NCBI GenBank assembly: GCA_026770025.1
Contig: JAMXDE010000043.1
Location: 434,001 to 498,000 of the forward strand
DNA: 64,000 bases
Origin: Craspedostauros australis
Lineage: Eukaryota > Bacillariophyta > Bacillariophyceae > Mastogloiales > Achnanthaceae
Reading direction: 5' to 3'
Part shown: piece after piece, positions 23,630 through 34,396 of the stretch
How positions within the stretch are numbered: the first letter of the stretch is position 1
Layout: each line of letters opens with the position of its first letter
Program-made: the position numbers and the translations under genes
The notes under the pieces: generated by a model
Database searches by the model: none
The model's input: the letters and a program-made list of their open reading frames with translations, nothing else
Told to the model about the DNA's origin: nothing

Positions 23630-24301
23630 TCATGCTGTGGCCATATCACTGAACCGTACCATCATGGCCTCCTGCCATTCATTTTTCTTCTCGGGATCCG
23701 CATGATCCCAGCACTCCTCGAACGTCGTTGGATCCAACATCAACGCCGTATTGGCTTGTTCGGACCGCTCACCATTCCGTTCGCTCTCAACATCCTGACT
23801 TGCAGCAATGAAGTCGATATGTCTCATCCTCCCTTGGGTAGTATCAATCATCATGCCCGCAGCGTCTCTGTTGAACACTGACCCATCTGTGTGGAAGTTG
23901 GGTCCTCCTGTTGCCGCGGTGACTATCATCGTCTCCTGCGCAGATTTGTAGCCATCATCATCTCCTGATGCTGATGCTCTGTCTGCCTCCGATTCCGAGT
24001 CCGATTCTGACTCTCGTTCCCTTTCCTCTTTGGGAATCGGTCTGTTGCAGTAAGCCGCAAGGCTACTCAACATCCTCGGTGCGCGCGCAACAGGTCTCAT
24101 GGGAGAGTGTGCAGTCGATTGGTCCCTCGCCACATCGCTCTGCCACACTTCGTCATTGTCCCTTCCGGCTTCATCGTCGTCATCATCGTCCGATGGTTCA
24201 TCCCCTTGGGCAGGTAGCAAGTCATCTTGCTTGTGAGCAGCGTCTTCTGTATCTGTATCGTCTCCGGCTCTTCTGCTCTGATCAGCGTCGTCGGTCTCCA
24301 T
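23630..24301 (-). pseudogene. Copia spacer/RT entry of defective element
   Basis: Acidic, Ser-rich spacer (stretches of DDDDDD, ESDSESE) followed by LDPTTFEECWDHADPEKKNE and WQEAMMVRFSDMATA. That sequence has the form of the start of the Copia RT domain, where a Trp-Glu-Ala segment precedes the fingers. The frame then hits a stop and the RT continuation is not recognisable. Confidence 0.55.
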
Positions 24302-26524
24302 GCTTCGGATGGTATCCGCACGTCACTCCCAAGTTACTCTTCTATCTGGGGAAATCATCCCTGAAGTAGAGTTGTCATTTCCCAGGCCGATCCATACTGA
24401 CCTGTTGGCATTCTTAATACACTCAAATTGCCCACATGACGTATCCATCCATGTCACGTTCCTCGTGATTAGGATCCTGGTTGTCGCCAGGTTCACTGTG
24501 CGGTCCATACCGCTTGCATGCGACACATGTATCCAATCAGCATCTGATGGATTGGAGTCAGGTTGTTGTTCTCCAGCATGTCGTCGATGGCATACACGTT
24601 GCGAACCACGTCAAGTGCGCTCTGCACGCCAATCTCGTGCATCATGTAGTGCAGTGTGTGTGGGTGCACGCATCTGCACAGTCGACTCTTGAAGTTGTCG
24701 ATCGCATCGTAGCAGATCGTCGAGACCTCGAAGCGCGCATCGTCAGCACACAACATGTTGCTCAACGAGTATCGAACCAGGAGGCAGATCGGACCTGCAT
24801 CCATGTGCAGTCCTCTGCGCTCCTCTTCGCTTGTCTCGCCTTCGTCGTAGTTGGCATTGCTGTCTCCTCCTCATTCTCGGATGAGAAGGGTTCTCGGTTG
24901 ATCAACTCCTCGTGATCGATCGTCGGCCCGTAGTAGCCATACACTCCTGAAGTGTACTCGGCCATCTCCTCCCTTGTCCACTCGTGGTTGTTGACTGGTG
25001 TTCCGCTGTAGAAGTCGGAAACCCCATCATTGTCGATCGTCACGAGCGCCATGTTGTTCGTGATCGCGTTGTCATCGCGCATCATCGTGTAGTTTCACAT
25101 GGTCACATTTTGGTCGTTGTTCGCGATTTCGGTGATGGCCACGAATTTCGTGTTGGTCACATTTTTGGTGCCGACCACATTTTCGTTGATGGGCATGGGC
25201 ATCGGCTCGTCGTTTGTAATGAGAGCGATGTCATCCACCCCGTCCATCCTGTTTGTCGCGACCTTGGCCGACCCGGCTTCCTTCATCTCACTATCGTGGG
25301 CATCGTGGTTAGGACATCTGCTCCTGAACCGACCGATCCGTTGTCAGTGTCATCTTTCTCTCACTGCCGTTGCCTCGTGCGCACTTATAACCGTGTTTGA
25401 TACGGTGGCGGTCGTAGATGAGGCTCATGGCTCTGCGGATGTCTCGAATCATCGTCTTCCCCGATGGCGAGGATACCTCCTGTTCCTCGTCTTTCATCTT
25501 GAGCCTGGGGTCGAAGCGCGGTGGGACCTCCTGTCCAGCTTGTTGCAGCGCTTTCCCTTCTCATCGAAGCACACACTTCCTGTGTTGTTATTTTCGTTGT
25601 TGTTGCCAATTCGTGGCTGGTAGATTGCATTCTTACCTCCTCGATCATCTCACAGCAGGGATCGCAGCCAGCGCTCGAGCCTGTATCACACAATGCCAAT
25701 CAGCACCATGTGATCATCTCGATGCCTTCCATTGCTGCTCCTTGCGTCACTCTTGATGTGATTGCGATCATGGGCCATTCCCATTCCTGTGTAGATCCTG
25801 TTCGTTCTTCATCATATCCTCCCATCCTGCATGCTCGTGCTCGATGCGTCGCGCGTGCCATGCGCACAGACATTCAGCATCAGCGATCTGAATTGCTCCT
25901 CGTCCATCTCGGCTTCCATATCGACCAAGTGGTTCCGAGGCAGCTCCATGCATGCAGGGGTTGGTTGGAAGCTCTCACGGCTTCCTCAATTGCATCTCAT
26001 TGAGCTCCATCAGCTATCTTGCCCTCATGGCACAGTCTGCTGAATCCGATTCATTCGAGAGCGTGGCCTGCTGCGTCCGAATCCCTTCTTGCGTGCAGCT
26101 TGCTCTCGTTCTCCAACACAGCCTCAAAGGTCTCCATGCCTTCCTCGACTTCATGGTCCCATGACCATGGACAGTTCTTCCAATGCGCGTGTTCCGAGCG
26201 CCTCCTTGCTTCCAGCAATACATGTAGTGGTTGAAATTGCTTCTGCTGCGGTCTCCACTCTGCTGGTGGACTCGCGGTGGTGCTCGACTCGATCATCATC
26301 ATCGTCTTGACATCGTCGTTCATGCGTAGGTTGCCATGCCGATCTTGGCGTCCATTGGCAAGGAGCATAATGCTCCAGAGCGGCTTTCTCTCCTCTCTCT
26401 TCACACAGGGGACCATTACTCGCGATGGTCTTGAGTGTAGATGGTGGTCATGTCGATGATGGTGATGTTGGCTAGTGTTGGTGGTGGTGGAAACGTTGGA
26501 TTTCAATCATAACGTTTCGAAACG
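24302..26524 (-). other. vestigial gag/integrase region of defective Copia
   Basis: Fills the interval to the 5' LTR. Minus-strand frames are short and shifted against each other. No CCHC knuckle, protease motif or integrase DDE could be identified. One ~100-residue frame at 24493-24804 contains a run of well-spaced hydrophobic residues but no known motif. Directly next to the 5' LTR is the palindrome cgtttcgaaacg (26513-26524), discussed as a possible primer-site structure. Confidence 0.5.
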
Positions 26525-27326
26525 TGTTGGAAATCCGGGGTAACCCAGTCTCTAGTAGTAGTATCTGATTACCTATTCCTGTTGTTGCATTGTTGGAACT
26601 GTGGGAACATCCTCTTCATTTCTTGCATCTTCAAATCCATTGCCCATGATAATAGCAGTAGCACCCTTTAGTTGCTCTTGTATTCATCATTGCAGAGCTT
26701 GTTCATCATACACATCTCATCATGCATTCCAGGTGTATTTCATCATGTTCCTCCATGGTGATTCCCTTCTACACTCCTGCAGTACATGCATGCTGATGTC
26801 AAGTTTCACTCTCTTCCGATCCGACATCAATCACCCATTCAGTGCACTCTTTCACGTTGTTCACTCACTTTTCTCACATGTTCACCAATGATCACACTTG
26901 GTCAGAACATGATGTTCTGGCACGATCAGTCCAATCCTTCGATGATGTTCCGATCCGCGCTATGTTCTCCTTCGCTGGTTCTCCGTCATTCACAAGATCG
27001 TGTTCTGAGTTCCGAGCGACATAACCATGATAGCGCTTTCGCATAGATGTTTGTTCCACCGGTCAACCATCGTGTTTGGAACACTTCGGTGTTCCAGTCT
27101 CCCTTTTACATCCAAGGTTCGCCATCTTTGTCCGTTAGTCATCACGAACACATCATGTCATTCGCCTGTCCGTTGTCCGTCATACTCTTGACACACAGAC
27201 GAGGATGGCTCACAATCGACTTGGGAGTGTGTCCGACTTTGGTAGATCGACTAGTCTATTTTTGGTATTATGGGAGGTGCGGCAATCTAGGATAACACGA
27301 CATAGTCGTACCCTCGATTCCTGACA
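26525..27326 (-). repeat. 5' LTR of defective Copia element
   Basis: 802-bp LTR that appears identical to 17800-18601. Its sense-strand end (GGATTTCCAACA, at 26525-26536) can pair with sequence immediately downstream in the element (26498-26504 and 26512-26518). Confidence 0.9.
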
Positions 27327-27655
27327 GGTGACATCGGCTATGAGACGATGGTGTCATGAGGATCAACGAAGGAAACATGAGATAGGCTAGCGCTCAAGAC
27401 TGCAGATCCCTACCATGCAAACGTAGACAGCTACGACAGTGCAGAGACAAGGAAGCAAGAACAGAGCATGATGAATGAAGGGGGAAGCACCTAAGAGACA
27501 ACAGGACGCCCCGTGTCGCCACTGCGACAGATGCCTGCCATGAAGATGAAATCGAAAGAGAAAGTGAGATTGTACTCACAGTTCTAAAACGGTACAATTC
27601 TAACAGCAGATTCGAATTTAGTACTAACTATAACCCCGGATTTCCAACATCCTAC

Positions 27656-28591
27656 CTACTCATATGAATAACACTCAAATAACAAACACTCTTCCTCACC
27701 CCAACAATGATCTGCTCATTCTACGTTTTGGTGCGGAATCCCATCTTCGATTTCGTTCTAACAGTATTGAAAACGTCATCGTACAATTGCTATGGTTTAC
27801 TTCAGTCTCTCCAAGCTCCAACACAAATGCGAACGTTTGGGGAGAGCTCCCGACTGGTTGTCGCCACAACAGGTTCCAGGGGTGGCTTATAGTTGCAAGC
27901 GGTAACTCTCTTGTGAATTTCCTCAATGGCACAGAACGAGTTTTGGGATCATCGGATGACTGTATCAGCCAGCTGCCAGACAGTACGACCCAGATCTTGT
28001 ATGATGACTTCTGCGCACCGCCGGAATAGTGGTTACGTCCGTGAGCATGTGTTAGCAACATAATCCTTTCAGAGCAGAAGAGGACACACAATTTCGAGGA
28101 CCACAGCTCGAAACAGCAGCAACAACAGCAATAACAGCCACTAACGCTAGATAGGATCGTCTTCTGTGTGTCTTGAGGTCTCTCCTTTGCAGCATCTACC
28201 AGGTCGCAAGCGTCAGAATTCATTCTGCGCGACCTTGACTCGTGTTGGCGCGCCACTTTTTTCCAGCGAGTTCAGTCGTACACATGATATGGTCCAATGA
28301 GTCGATTGTGTTGAATCGTCGTCTGTCCGTCACTTCGACCCGAAACAATCAAGACAACACAAACACATGCCGAAAGGTGACAGAGAGGTCGACCATGGCG
28401 AAAGGTCGAATTGTGCGCCGTCGCTTGTGGCCCGTTCCGCATCCAATCCTGTTGGCATCAATTCAACTCAACTCAAATCGACTCTGTTTCATCGTATTAT
28501 ATTGGTAGATCGTACTCCACCACCAACCAGGCAATCTGCTCGAACCCAATCCACAAGCTACTCCATAGCCAGCTATAAGCAATAAACAACC
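27656..28591. repeat. upstream region of disrupted DRG1 gene, duplicated
   Basis: Matches 46687-46922 plus 47679-48937 in the second segmental copy. There, a solo LTR and about 0.54 kb (roughly 48100-48640, flanked by gattg) are additional. The last 290 bp before the ATG are the best conserved part and presumably contain the DRG1 promoter and 5' UTR. A 121-codon frame at 27664-28029 is broken in the duplicate and is not annotated as a gene. Confidence 0.5.
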
Positions 28592-29161
28592 ATGTCCGAC
28601 AACCCCATCCAAGCGAAGATCGCGGAGCTGGAGGCCGAGATGGCCCGCACGCAAAAGAACAAGGCCACGAACTACCACCTGGGCACGCTGAAGGCCAAGA
28701 TTGCCAAGCTCAAGTCCGAGCTCGTCAACGGCCCCGGCGGCAAATCGGCCGGCACGAAGAATGCCGAGCGCGGCTTCGACGTCACGAAGAGCGGCGACAC
28801 GCGCATCGGGTTGGTCGGCTTTCCCTCCGTCGGCAAGTCGACCTTGCTCACGGCCTTGACGGGCACCAGATCCGAGGCCGCGGCCTACGAATTCACGACG
28901 CTCACGTGCATTCCCGGCACCATGAAGTACAAGGGCGCGCGCATCCAGGTGCTGGATCTGCCCGGGATCATCGAAGGTGCCGCCGATGGACGCGGCCGCG
29001 GACGCCAGGTCATCTCGACGGCGCGCACGTGCAACCTCATCCTCATCGTCCTGGACAGCGGCAAGCCCGTGACGCACAAGAAGATCATCGAGCAGGAGCT
29101 CTTCAACTTTGGCATTCGAATCAATCAGGAGCCGCCCGAGGTCAAGCTCGTCAAGAAGGAG

Positions 29162-29824
29162 TGTTGGAACATGACGAATATTCAGATTCGTGTATGACCC
29201 GGTAGGGGTCACAGTTGCGCAAATGACTGCTCACACATATTTGTTTGTCCAGAACTCCTTCTCACGATCAAATGTTCCAAACCCGAAAACGGAAATTTAC
29301 AGCAGAATCCTCGAATATGACGAAAGAATCTCGGAATCTTCAGAAACAAATAATCTACGAGCCGAGAGGAATCTAACGTCAGCGGGAACGTGAGGAGCAG
29401 AGCATGAACGTCAGCAGAGGAGCAAGACCAGATATATATGGATGAGAGGAACCACTTAGGTAAGACGTCAGGATTAGAGACTGACGCAATCGAGTTCCTG
29501 AATCTCTGTCTGACACAACCAAGACCAAATAAGACAACAACACGACGAACTGCGGGAAACTGGCGCAGGTCGAGGATTCACATCGCGGTGGATCGTTAGG
29601 AATTAGGAAATGATCTGACTCAATAGGAGTCAGAACTACACGAGTTTGCAGGGCAACTGGAGATTGACATGAGTTGACTTTTGACAGACAAGTCGAGCTC
29701 ATAAATCGCAGAGAAAGAGGAATCACCAACCTACAAACCCGGGATAACAGAACAACTAACTTAGTGAACCAATTGTAGCCCCACCCGGTCTACATGAGCA
29801 ACAGGATTGAGACCTGTTTCAACA
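29162..29824 (+). repeat. 5' LTR of intact Copia element
   Basis: 663 bp. Its start can fold into two successive hairpins (ACGAAT...ATTCGT and TGACCC...GGGTCA, within 29173-29215). Its end GTTTCAACA pairs with sequence just downstream across the LTR boundary (29815-29848). A TATATAT stretch occurs near 29432-29438 and could serve as the TATA element; this is an inference. Confidence 0.9.
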
Positions 29825-29895
29825 CGTTTTAAAACGTGTCTTGAGACACTCAGACACACGAAGTTGGGCCATCAGGGCTGAAGAACAACGACAAG

Positions 29896-32800
29896 ATGGA
29901 TGAAGACGGGGTCAAGTCGGTGAAGATCGTCAAGTTTGATGGCGAGGACTTTGACGAGTGGTTGGACGTCTTCATGGCTCTCGCTGCGTGCAAGGGGTAC
30001 GATGAGGTGTTGGACGAGACAGTCGCGGTACCAAGGCATGATCAGGCAGCCAAGAGCGAAGCAGAGAAGAAGGCTGAGCGGATGAACAAGGCGGCATACA
30101 GCACACTGATGCTCAGCACTGAGGGGCTGGCGAGAAGCATCGTGAGGGAGTGCAAGACAGATCACCAACCCAAGGGTGATGCTGTGGCAGCGTTGAAGGC
30201 ACTTCAGGACAGGTATGCACCGCGGGACAAGGCAGACAAGGTGACGAAGCTCAACGAGTTCACCATGTGTACACTGCAGACTCCGGAAGAGGATCCAAGC
30301 CAGTGGATGATGAGAATCAACAAGATTGTGAAGGAGCTGAAGGATTTCGGCGTGGAGAAGACGGATGACGACTGCATTGCGCATGTGATGGTGAACCTAC
30401 CGGAGGAGATCTACAGCGAGGTGAAGACTACACTGGATAGAGAGCTGAATGATGGAGACCTCAAGTGGGAGTCGCTGAAGAAGTCCCTGATCCGATTCTG
30501 GAAGAGGAAGGTGAGGACGAGTGAGGATGGGAGCACTGCGTCGACTTCAACCAACAAGGCCTTCAACACCATGACGAAGGGGTATCAGAGCGGGTTCAAG
30601 GGCACGTGTCGCAAGTGTGGAGAATACGGACACAAGGCAGCGGAGTGCACCAAGCCACCAACCAACAACAATGACTACCTCCAACGAATCAAGTGCTACA
30701 GATGCAAGAAGCAAGGGCACAAGGCCAAGGATTGTCCGGAGAAGAACGGACAGGGCGGACAAGCAGGAGGATCTGGGAACACCCACTCTGGAATGTTCGT
30801 TGGTATGGCAGCGATATCTCATGTAACTGGGACAGATGGCAGGCAGGCTGGAGACAAGAACAAGTGGCTGGCTGACACCGGAGCTACATGCCATGTGACC
30901 TGGTCAACCGAAGGGATCACAGATCTGGTGGCGGTCACCGATGACAGACAGGTGCAGGTGGGAGACCGCAACATGGTGACACCAACCCATGTGGGGGAAT
31001 TCCATGGAGAGTGCCTGGACGGTACCGAGTTCATCTTGAAGTCAGTCTTCGTGGTCCCAGGATTCGCACACAACATCATCAGTATTCCCCAATTCCTGGA
31101 GAAGGGATGCACGCTCAGTGGAGGCAAGGATGATATCACTTTGAAACATCCAAGCGCCAACATCAGTCTGAAGTTCCAACATGAAGATGACAATGGAGAC
31201 GGCAACCTGTACTTCCTCAAATGCAAGTCAAAGGGGAAGCCAACGGAATCCATCATGGCCACGGAAACTGTGGAGAGGAAGAGCACCATGGATGTCAATC
31301 GAGCTCATCGCATCCTGGGGCATCCAAACGAGCGCTACACCAAGCTGACAGCAGCAAAGGCAGGCTGGTCACTCACTGGGACTTGGAGAGCATGTGAGGC
31401 ATGTGCAAAGGCAAAAGCAAAGGCGAAGGGAGTGAGGAAGAAGGCATTTGAGAAAGCTACCCACATCGCTCAACGCCTATACCTGGACATCTCTGGTCCA
31501 TACAAGAAGACGGCCAAAGGAAGCAACTACTGGCTGTTGATCGTGGATGAGGTTTCCAAGAAGAAGTGGAGTTACTTCCTGACGAACAAGAGCCAGCTTG
31601 CAGGACAGGTGGAGACTCTACTCACCAAACTCAAAGGTGCAGACCTGAAGGTGGAGGCCATTCGGTGTGACAATGCTGGTGAGAACCAAGGGAAGCTGGA
31701 GAAGGTCTGTGACGAGCATGGAATCCAACTGGAGTACACCGCCCCCAACACACCAATGATGAATGGTGTTGTCGAGAGAGGATTCGTGACGATTCGAGAT
31801 TCGGCATTGGCGCTCATGTTGGATGCTGATCTCATTGATGAGGCACAAGGACGGCTTTGGGCGGAGGCAATCCACACGGCAACCCGGCTCCATAACCTGA
31901 CGGTCACGACAGGCAACGACAAAAGTCCAGATGAAACCTTCTACAGCCAGAATCCCAAGCTCTATCCGCATCTGATGGAATGGGGACGCGTCGGATACGT
32001 AACGGATCGCGCCAAGAAGCCGAAGCTTACACCGAAAGCATTCAAAACGGTGATGCTGGGCTATGCTGACAACCATGCAGGCGATACCTATCGGATGCTG
32101 AAGGTCGATACCAACAAGGTGGTGATGTCCAGAGACCTGAACTGGATGGAGTGGCATGGAGCAGGGGTCGTGGATGGTGTGGAGATCATTGCACAACCTG
32201 AGCCTGCATCCAATCCAACACCAGCAGCAACCGCAGCCGTAGTCCCAGATGAGAAGGCTGTGGTCGATGCGGATGTTCCACTGATGATGACTCCGTCCAC
32301 TGGGGAGAGAGCGGCAACCACCAAGATTCCAAAGATGGTCAGCATCGATGAACTTCCTCATGTCATTTCGGACGATGAGAGCGGTGTGATGGCGGACCCA
32401 ACCGACCATGTCCGGGACGATATCAACGGAATCGTTGTGGATCCTGGGCTTGTCTCTGATTCGGATGGAAATGAGGGCATGGATGACTTCGAGATGGTGG
32501 ATGTGCATCAGGCGAATGAACGGCGTGTGACACCTGCGAACCAACGTGAGAGACATCCAACTCGTCTGGCAGTTCCGCAAGCTGGGAGAGGGTCATCCAA
32601 GATGGAGAGAGAGCGAGCGAAACTACAGACCTGGAGATCCTACGAGGTGCAAGGCCGGAATGATGGAAGGCCAAACACCAGATCCGGGAGAGTGTTGATG
32701 GTTTTCAACGCTTCCCTTACTTCTGATCCAGGGCTGCCGAAGACGCTCAAGGACGCTCTGAGCAGGCCAGATGGTGACAAGTGGAAGGGAGCAGCTGAAA

Positions 32801-34344
32801 AGGAGGTTCACAACTTCCAGAAGCGCGACTGTCTCCAAGTCATTGATCGAGGCAGCATGGGACGAGGACGCACTGCACTCAAGTCTCGCTGGATATTCGT
32901 GAAGAAGTCCGAACAGGATGGGTCAACACGGTACAAAGCGAGGCTGGTGGTGAAGGGATACGAACAGATCCCTGGAGTGGACTTCACAGAGTCATTCTCC
33001 CCGGTCGCAAGTGATACCACAATTCGAACAATGCTGGCGGTGTGCCTGGCCAACACTGGATGGGTGATCGAAGCCCTGGATGTGGAGGCAGCATTCCTGA
33101 ACGCAGAGATTGAAGAAGAGGTGTACATCGAGATCCCAGAAGGATTCGTGGACGGAGACTTTGACGGAAGGGCAGATCCAGAATATCGTCACAAGCATGT
33201 TGCAAAACTGCTGAAGGCGGTGTATGGAACGGTTCAAGCACCCAGAGCATGGATGAAGACTTTCACAGCAGCACTGGTGGACATTGGATTCACCAAGAGT
33301 CTGGCAGATCCATGCTTGTTCGTGTACAAGTCGAGCGGGCAAGTCACAGCACTGGTGATCGTGTATGTCGACGATGCTGCTATCGGAGGAGACCCAGTCA
33401 CAGTCGAATGGATCAAGGAAGAGATCGCACGCAAGTTCAACATCACGGATCTTGGAGAGCTCACCAAACATCTGGGAGTATGGTACAAGAGGATGACTGA
33501 TGCAGATGGCAAGTGCCTGGTGGTCAGCATGGACGACTTCGTGGAGCAGATGATCAAGGAATTCGAACAGCACTACGGATCGAACATCAGACTCTTTGAG
33601 ACCCCAGGATACCCATCAACTACCCTGGTGAAGGCAGCCGAAGATGATGAAGTGGACAATCGCGCTGGATACCGATCCATTGTTGGCAAGCTCCTCTGGA
33701 TGATGAAGAAAGTGGGACCAGAGTGTGCCAACGCTGTCAGAGAACTTGCATCACATCTGGAGCATCCAACCAAGGAACACTGGAAGGCGATGGCGAGACT
33801 GATCGGATACATCAAGGCTGAGATTGCGAAGGAGGACAGCTATGCCATCAAGCTCAGGAAGCCGCGCAGGCTGGAGATCGAAGCATGGTGCGATTCGGAT
33901 TACGCAACGAACAAGGATCATCGTCGCAGCGTCTCAGGCAACATCGTGACGGTCGGAGGGTGTCTTGTGAGCTGGCAGTCCAAGACACAGCGATCGGTGA
34001 CACTCTCGAGCACAGAGGCGGAGTACGTGTCGATGGCAAACTGCGCAACCGAATGCAAGTTCGCCAAGATGCTGCTGGATGAGATGACCGGAACCAACAC
34101 GCAGATCACTCTACATGGCGACAACACTGGAGCAATCTTCTTGACCAAGAACCAGCAGGTTGGACTACGCACCAAGCACATCGATGTGGCATATCACTTC
34201 ATCAAGGAGATGGTACAGGGAGGAGAGATGACCATGAAGTTCACACCATCCGAGATGAACTTCGCGGATCCCATGACCAAGAATGTGAAGGAGAGCATTC
34301 ATGAGAGACTGGTGCCATCCATCAGACAAGGAGGGTTGAAGTGA
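29896..34344 (+). CDS. Copia Gag-Pol polyprotein, 1482 aa
   Basis: Single open frame in Copia domain order. Gag-like N-terminus (FDGEDFDEWLDVFMALAACKG near residue 14); two CCHC zinc knuckles (CRKCGEYGHKAAEC about 237, CYRCKKQGHKAKDC about 267); aspartic protease with LADTGATCHV (about 325); GAG-pre-integrase with HRILGHPNERY and CEAC (465-500); integrase with catalytic LDISGP (530), DNAGEN (592) and VVERGF (626); reverse transcriptase with YKARLVVKGYEQIPGVDF and YVDDAAIGGD (about 1157); RNase H with CDSDYA (1333), STEAEY (1373) and GDNTGAI (1408), ending with KHIDVAYHFIKEM. No stop or frameshift. Gag and Pol are in one frame, as usual for Copia. The integrase-RT spacer (about 760-930) is acidic and variable. 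Expected to form cytoplasmic particles and integrate in the nucleus. Confidence 0.95.
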   Translation: MDEDGVKSVKIVKFDGEDFDEWLDVFMALAACKGYDEVLDETVAVPRHDQAAKSEAEKKAERMNKAAYSTLMLSTEGLARSIVRECKTDHQPKGDAVAALKALQDRYAPRDKADKVTKLNEFTMCTLQTPEEDPSQWMMRINKIVKELKDFGVEKTDDDCIAHVMVNLPEEIYSEVKTTLDRELNDGDLKWESLKKSLIRFWKRKVRTSEDGSTASTSTNKAFNTMTKGYQSGFKGTCRKCGEYGHKAAECTKPPTNNNDYLQRIKCYRCKKQGHKAKDCPEKNGQGGQAGGSGNTHSGMFVGMAAISHVTGTDGRQAGDKNKWLADTGATCHVTWSTEGITDLVAVTDDRQVQVGDRNMVTPTHVGEFHGECLDGTEFILKSVFVVPGFAHNIISIPQFLEKGCTLSGGKDDITLKHPSANISLKFQHEDDNGDGNLYFLKCKSKGKPTESIMATETVERKSTMDVNRAHRILGHPNERYTKLTAAKAGWSLTGTWRACEACAKAKAKAKGVRKKAFEKATHIAQRLYLDISGPYKKTAKGSNYWLLIVDEVSKKKWSYFLTNKSQLAGQVETLLTKLKGADLKVEAIRCDNAGENQGKLEKVCDEHGIQLEYTAPNTPMMNGVVERGFVTIRDSALALMLDADLIDEAQGRLWAEAIHTATRLHNLTVTTGNDKSPDETFYSQNPKLYPHLMEWGRVGYVTDRAKKPKLTPKAFKTVMLGYADNHAGDTYRMLKVDTNKVVMSRDLNWMEWHGAGVVDGVEIIAQPEPASNPTPAATAAVVPDEKAVVDADVPLMMTPSTGERAATTKIPKMVSIDELPHVISDDESGVMADPTDHVRDDINGIVVDPGLVSDSDGNEGMDDFEMVDVHQANERRVTPANQRERHPTRLAVPQAGRGSSKMERERAKLQTWRSYEVQGRNDGRPNTRSGRVLMVFNASLTSDPGLPKTLKDALSRPDGDKWKGAAEKEVHNFQKRDCLQVIDRGSMGRGRTALKSRWIFVKKSEQDGSTRYKARLVVKGYEQIPGVDFTESFSPVASDTTIRTMLAVCLANTGWVIEALDVEAAFLNAEIEEEVYIEIPEGFVDGDFDGRADPEYRHKHVAKLLKAVYGTVQAPRAWMKTFTAALVDIGFTKSLADPCLFVYKSSGQVTALVIVYVDDAAIGGDPVTVEWIKEEIARKFNITDLGELTKHLGVWYKRMTDADGKCLVVSMDDFVEQMIKEFEQHYGSNIRLFETPGYPSTTLVKAAEDDEVDNRAGYRSIVGKLLWMMKKVGPECANAVRELASHLEHPTKEHWKAMARLIGYIKAEIAKEDSYAIKLRKPRRLEIEAWCDSDYATNKDHRRSVSGNIVTVGGCLVSWQSKTQRSVTLSSTEAEYVSMANCATECKFAKMLLDEMTGTNTQITLHGDNTGAIFLTKNQQVGLRTKHIDVAYHFIKEMVQGGEMTMKFTPSEMNFADPMTKNVKESIHERLVPSIRQGGLK

Positions 34345-34396
34345 CAATCGACGTCATTTTGAGATGAAAGGAGAGGTTCTGCACAAACAGGGAGAG

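Larger units (their letters stand above)
17800..27326 (-). mobile_element. defective Copia LTR retrotransposon, 9.5 kb
   Basis: The LTRs are 17800-18601 and 26525-27326, both 802 bp and apparently identical. The target duplication is ggtgac (17794-17799 and 27327-27332). Sense is minus: the 5' LTR is the right one, and a TGGAAGGG purine tract adjoins the left LTR. The internal region is badly damaged: RNase H and part of RT are recognisable, the gag and integrase regions are only vestigial, the spacer is partly repeated, and a TIR transposon is inserted. Identical LTRs with a broken interior imply movement by proteins supplied in trans. Confidence 0.9.
17370..27649 (+). mobile_element. solo LTR split by nested Copia element
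   Basis: The two halves are 17370-17799 (starts TGTTAGGAATTGAGGG) and 27327-27649 (ends CCCCGGATTTCCAACA). Joined without the 6-bp ggtgac duplicate they give about 747 bp, close to the 756-bp solo LTR at 46923. The outer target duplication is tcctac (17364-17369 and 27650-27655), with the empty site at 46681-46686. Sense is plus. It was inserted after the segmental duplication and later received the 9.5-kb element. Confidence 0.85.

Noticed and set aside
29190..29393. Small frames inside the Copia LTRs (also at 34425-34628)
   Set aside because: They are identical only because the two LTRs are identical; nothing suggests translation.
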